A stretch of DNA of 64,000 nucleotides. It comes from Fibrisoma montanum (lineage in GTDB: Bacteria > Bacteroidota > Bacteroidia > Cytophagales > Spirosomataceae). Shown here in pieces: positions 61,139-64,000 of the stretch. Below the pieces are notes generated by a model. The model made no database searches, was not told the DNA's origin, and saw only the letters and a program-made list of their open reading frames with translations. Location: assembly GCF_003583365.1 (NCBI RefSeq), contig NZ_QXED01000002.1, positions 868,001 to 932,000 of the forward strand. The letters run 5' to 3'. Each line of letters opens with the position of its first letter. Position 1 is the stretch's first letter. Position numbers and translations under genes: made by a program.

Positions 61139-61987
61139 TTACTTCTTACCCCCCAGGAAACGCAGCACCCGGCTGACGAACTCATCGTCGATGCCCAGCG
61201 CCCGTTTAATGGTCGTGTACGTAGCCACCGCTTTCTTGTCCAACCAGATCAGAATGGCTTTGGCACCATCGTTCGGGCGGGCTTTGTAGTTAGTCGCCCG
61301 CAGCGTAGGCGTAACGGCTTCTTCGGTGAAATAATACAGCGCAATGGACTTGCGGGTCATATCTTCCGGGCATAGAATCGGGTCGGGCAGACCGTGGTAC
61401 GAATCTTCGTCGGTGTTGAAAATGACGCAGCGGTTAAAGATCGGCGCAATTTTCTGCACCACACCGGTCATCTGCCGGTCCCAGAGTTCGAGATCGCCCC
61501 GGTATTCGGGTTTCCAGTCGGGGTTGAGGTAAATGAGGAGGTTCACGCGCCGGCGCCAGTTGCGCTTGTGCGGGTGAACCGTGAAATCAGCATGAACGTT
61601 CAGGAAGCCGTTGCGCCTGGACTGGTGCAGACCACCCCCTTCGAGCGACTCGTCGGGCAGCAGATTCGGGATACCCGTCAACTGGCTGACGTACGCAACG
61701 AACCGGGGCGAGTTCAGCTCCCGAATCACCGTCTGGATAAACGGCGGCAGCAGATCCATTTTGTTCAGACCATGCTTTTTCTCGTTAACGTGTACGTAAT
61801 GAATCCAGCCCGCATCGCCTACCGCCGGAAACTCGGACAACGCCTTTTCGGCGGCCCATTCCTCCAGGAAATTCTCCAGCGCAATGTGCGGGTAGGGCTG
61901 ATTTTGCTGATAGACGCGGGCATCGGTTGCTAAAGAGGCTTGCCAGCGGTCATAGTCGAAAAGCGTATCGGCAGCAGTCGTATTCAT
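61139..61987 (-). CDS. 2-oxoglutarate/Fe(II) oxygenase, prolyl 4-hydroxylase-like
   Basis: The 282-residue double-stranded beta-helix enzyme has the iron ligands H132 and D134 in VHADF, H198 in YHGLPDP, and the 2-oxoglutarate-binding R212 in TRKSIALYYF. Length and motifs fit the P4Hc-like group. The substrate (protein, sugar, lipid) is unknown. It lies beside the GT39-type gene, and its product could modify the same glycan (speculative). Confidence 0.88.
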   Translation of the reverse strand: MNTTAADTLFDYDRWQASLATDARVYQQNQPYPHIALENFLEEWAAEKALSEFPAVGDAGWIHYVHVNEKKHGLNKMDLLPPFIQTVIRELNSPRFVAYVSQLTGIPNLLPDESLEGGGLHQSRRNGFLNVHADFTVHPHKRNWRRRVNLLIYLNPDWKPEYRGDLELWDRQMTGVVQKIAPIFNRCVIFNTDEDSYHGLPDPILCPEDMTRKSIALYYFTEEAVTPTLRATNYKARPNDGAKAILIWLDKKAVATYTTIKRALGIDDEFVSRVLRFLGGKK

Positions 61988-62094
61988 TGAACAAAGGTAA
62001 CGAGAAACAAGGCTGTTGCCAACGAAACCGTATTCTGAGCAAAAAGATTGCAGTCGATGGAAGAATTAGCCGATATTCGCGCCGACGAAATCAG

Positions 62095-63843
<1,749 letters not shown>

Positions 63844-63872
63844 AAACATCATACGACATAACGAGTTATATG

Positions 63873-63902
63873 GGGTGTATCCGAGTGGATACACCCTTTT
63901 TT
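63873..63902 (+). terminator. Intrinsic terminator after pgi
   Basis: GGGTGTATCC (63873-63882) pairs with GGATACACCC (63887-63896) with a four-base loop, followed by six T residues. Confidence 0.9.
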
Positions 63903-63919
63903 GTTCACTATATAACGTT

Positions 63920-64000
63920 ATGACAACTATGAAAATCAAACACACTTTACTGGCTTTAGGCCTGTCTTCGGTTGGTCTTGTGTATGGTCAGACCACCTCA
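63920..64000 (+). CDS. Start of a secreted protein, cut by the window end
   Basis: 27 codons of a reading frame start MTTMKIKHTLLALGLSSVG and continue to YGQTTS, a clear signal peptide (positive start, hydrophobic core, cleavage near YGQ). The mature protein lies outside the window. Either ATG (63920 or 63929) could be used. Confidence 0.65.
   Translation, partial: MTTMKIKHTLLALGLSSVGLVYGQTTS

Overview
The window looks like chromosomal DNA of a Bacteroidota bacterium of the order Cytophagales, probably Spirosoma-like (inferred from gene content, not from a marker gene). The signs are a TonB-dependent receptor with a CarboxypepD_reg-like start, a type IX secretion C-terminal domain, DUF6089 and DUF5686 envelope proteins, membrane-bound AraC regulators, a succinylornithine-type carbamoyltransferase and one promoter of the TTG-N19-TAnnTTTG type. 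Coding density is high, GC is moderately high, and I saw no rRNA, tRNA, CRISPR array or transposase.

Layout. 0-1 kb: the 3' part of a sigma-54 activator in AT-richer DNA, abutting a disulfide oxidoreductase gene cut off at its redox motif. 1-7 kb: M42 aminopeptidase, an XRE regulator divergent from clpP, an aminotransferase, clpX. 7-9.2 kb: two paralogous lipoproteins and an alpha/beta hydrolase. 9.4-12.8 kb: arginine genes argD, carbamoyltransferase and argB, with a GxxExxY gene bounded by inverted repeats inserted between the first two. 12.8-21 kb: NlpC/P60 hydrolase, a divergent lipid phosphatase/lipid kinase pair, a T9SS cargo protein, a metalloprotease, two FAD oxidoreductases. 20.8-29.4 kb: amidotransferase, hydrolase, CBS protein, NAD kinase, outer-membrane proteins, M23 peptidase, and a minus-strand YrdC-like/CCA-transferase operon. 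29.6-36 kb: AraC regulator, TonB-dependent receptor, cysteine phosphatase, propeller lipoprotein. 36-40.4 kb: a five-gene stressosome operon (RsbR, RsbS, RsbT, RsbT-RsbX fusion, PAS histidine kinase). 40.8-51.9 kb: small membrane protein, TIM-barrel isomerase, class II aldolase, RidA with a D-threonine aldolase/D-serine dehydratase-fold enzyme, DUF5686 protein, Tat-exported GH5, MOSC protein. 51.9-64 kb: HAD phosphatase, MFS transporter and AraC regulator, GH113-like lipoprotein, GT39-type glycosyltransferase, 2OG-Fe(II) oxygenase, glucose-6-phosphate isomerase, and the start of one more secreted protein.

The most unusual structure is not a single gene. About ten intergenic sites carry long hairpins whose arms are made of short, self-similar words. 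The words differ between sites, and nearly all the hairpins start at or within about ten bases of a stop codon. Three sites share the CGCAGAG word. At one of these the two arms enclose exactly one PD-(D/E)XK-type GxxExxY gene, which suggests a minimal mobile unit and its empty relatives. At another site two adjacent hairpins have loops that are exact reverse complements of each other.
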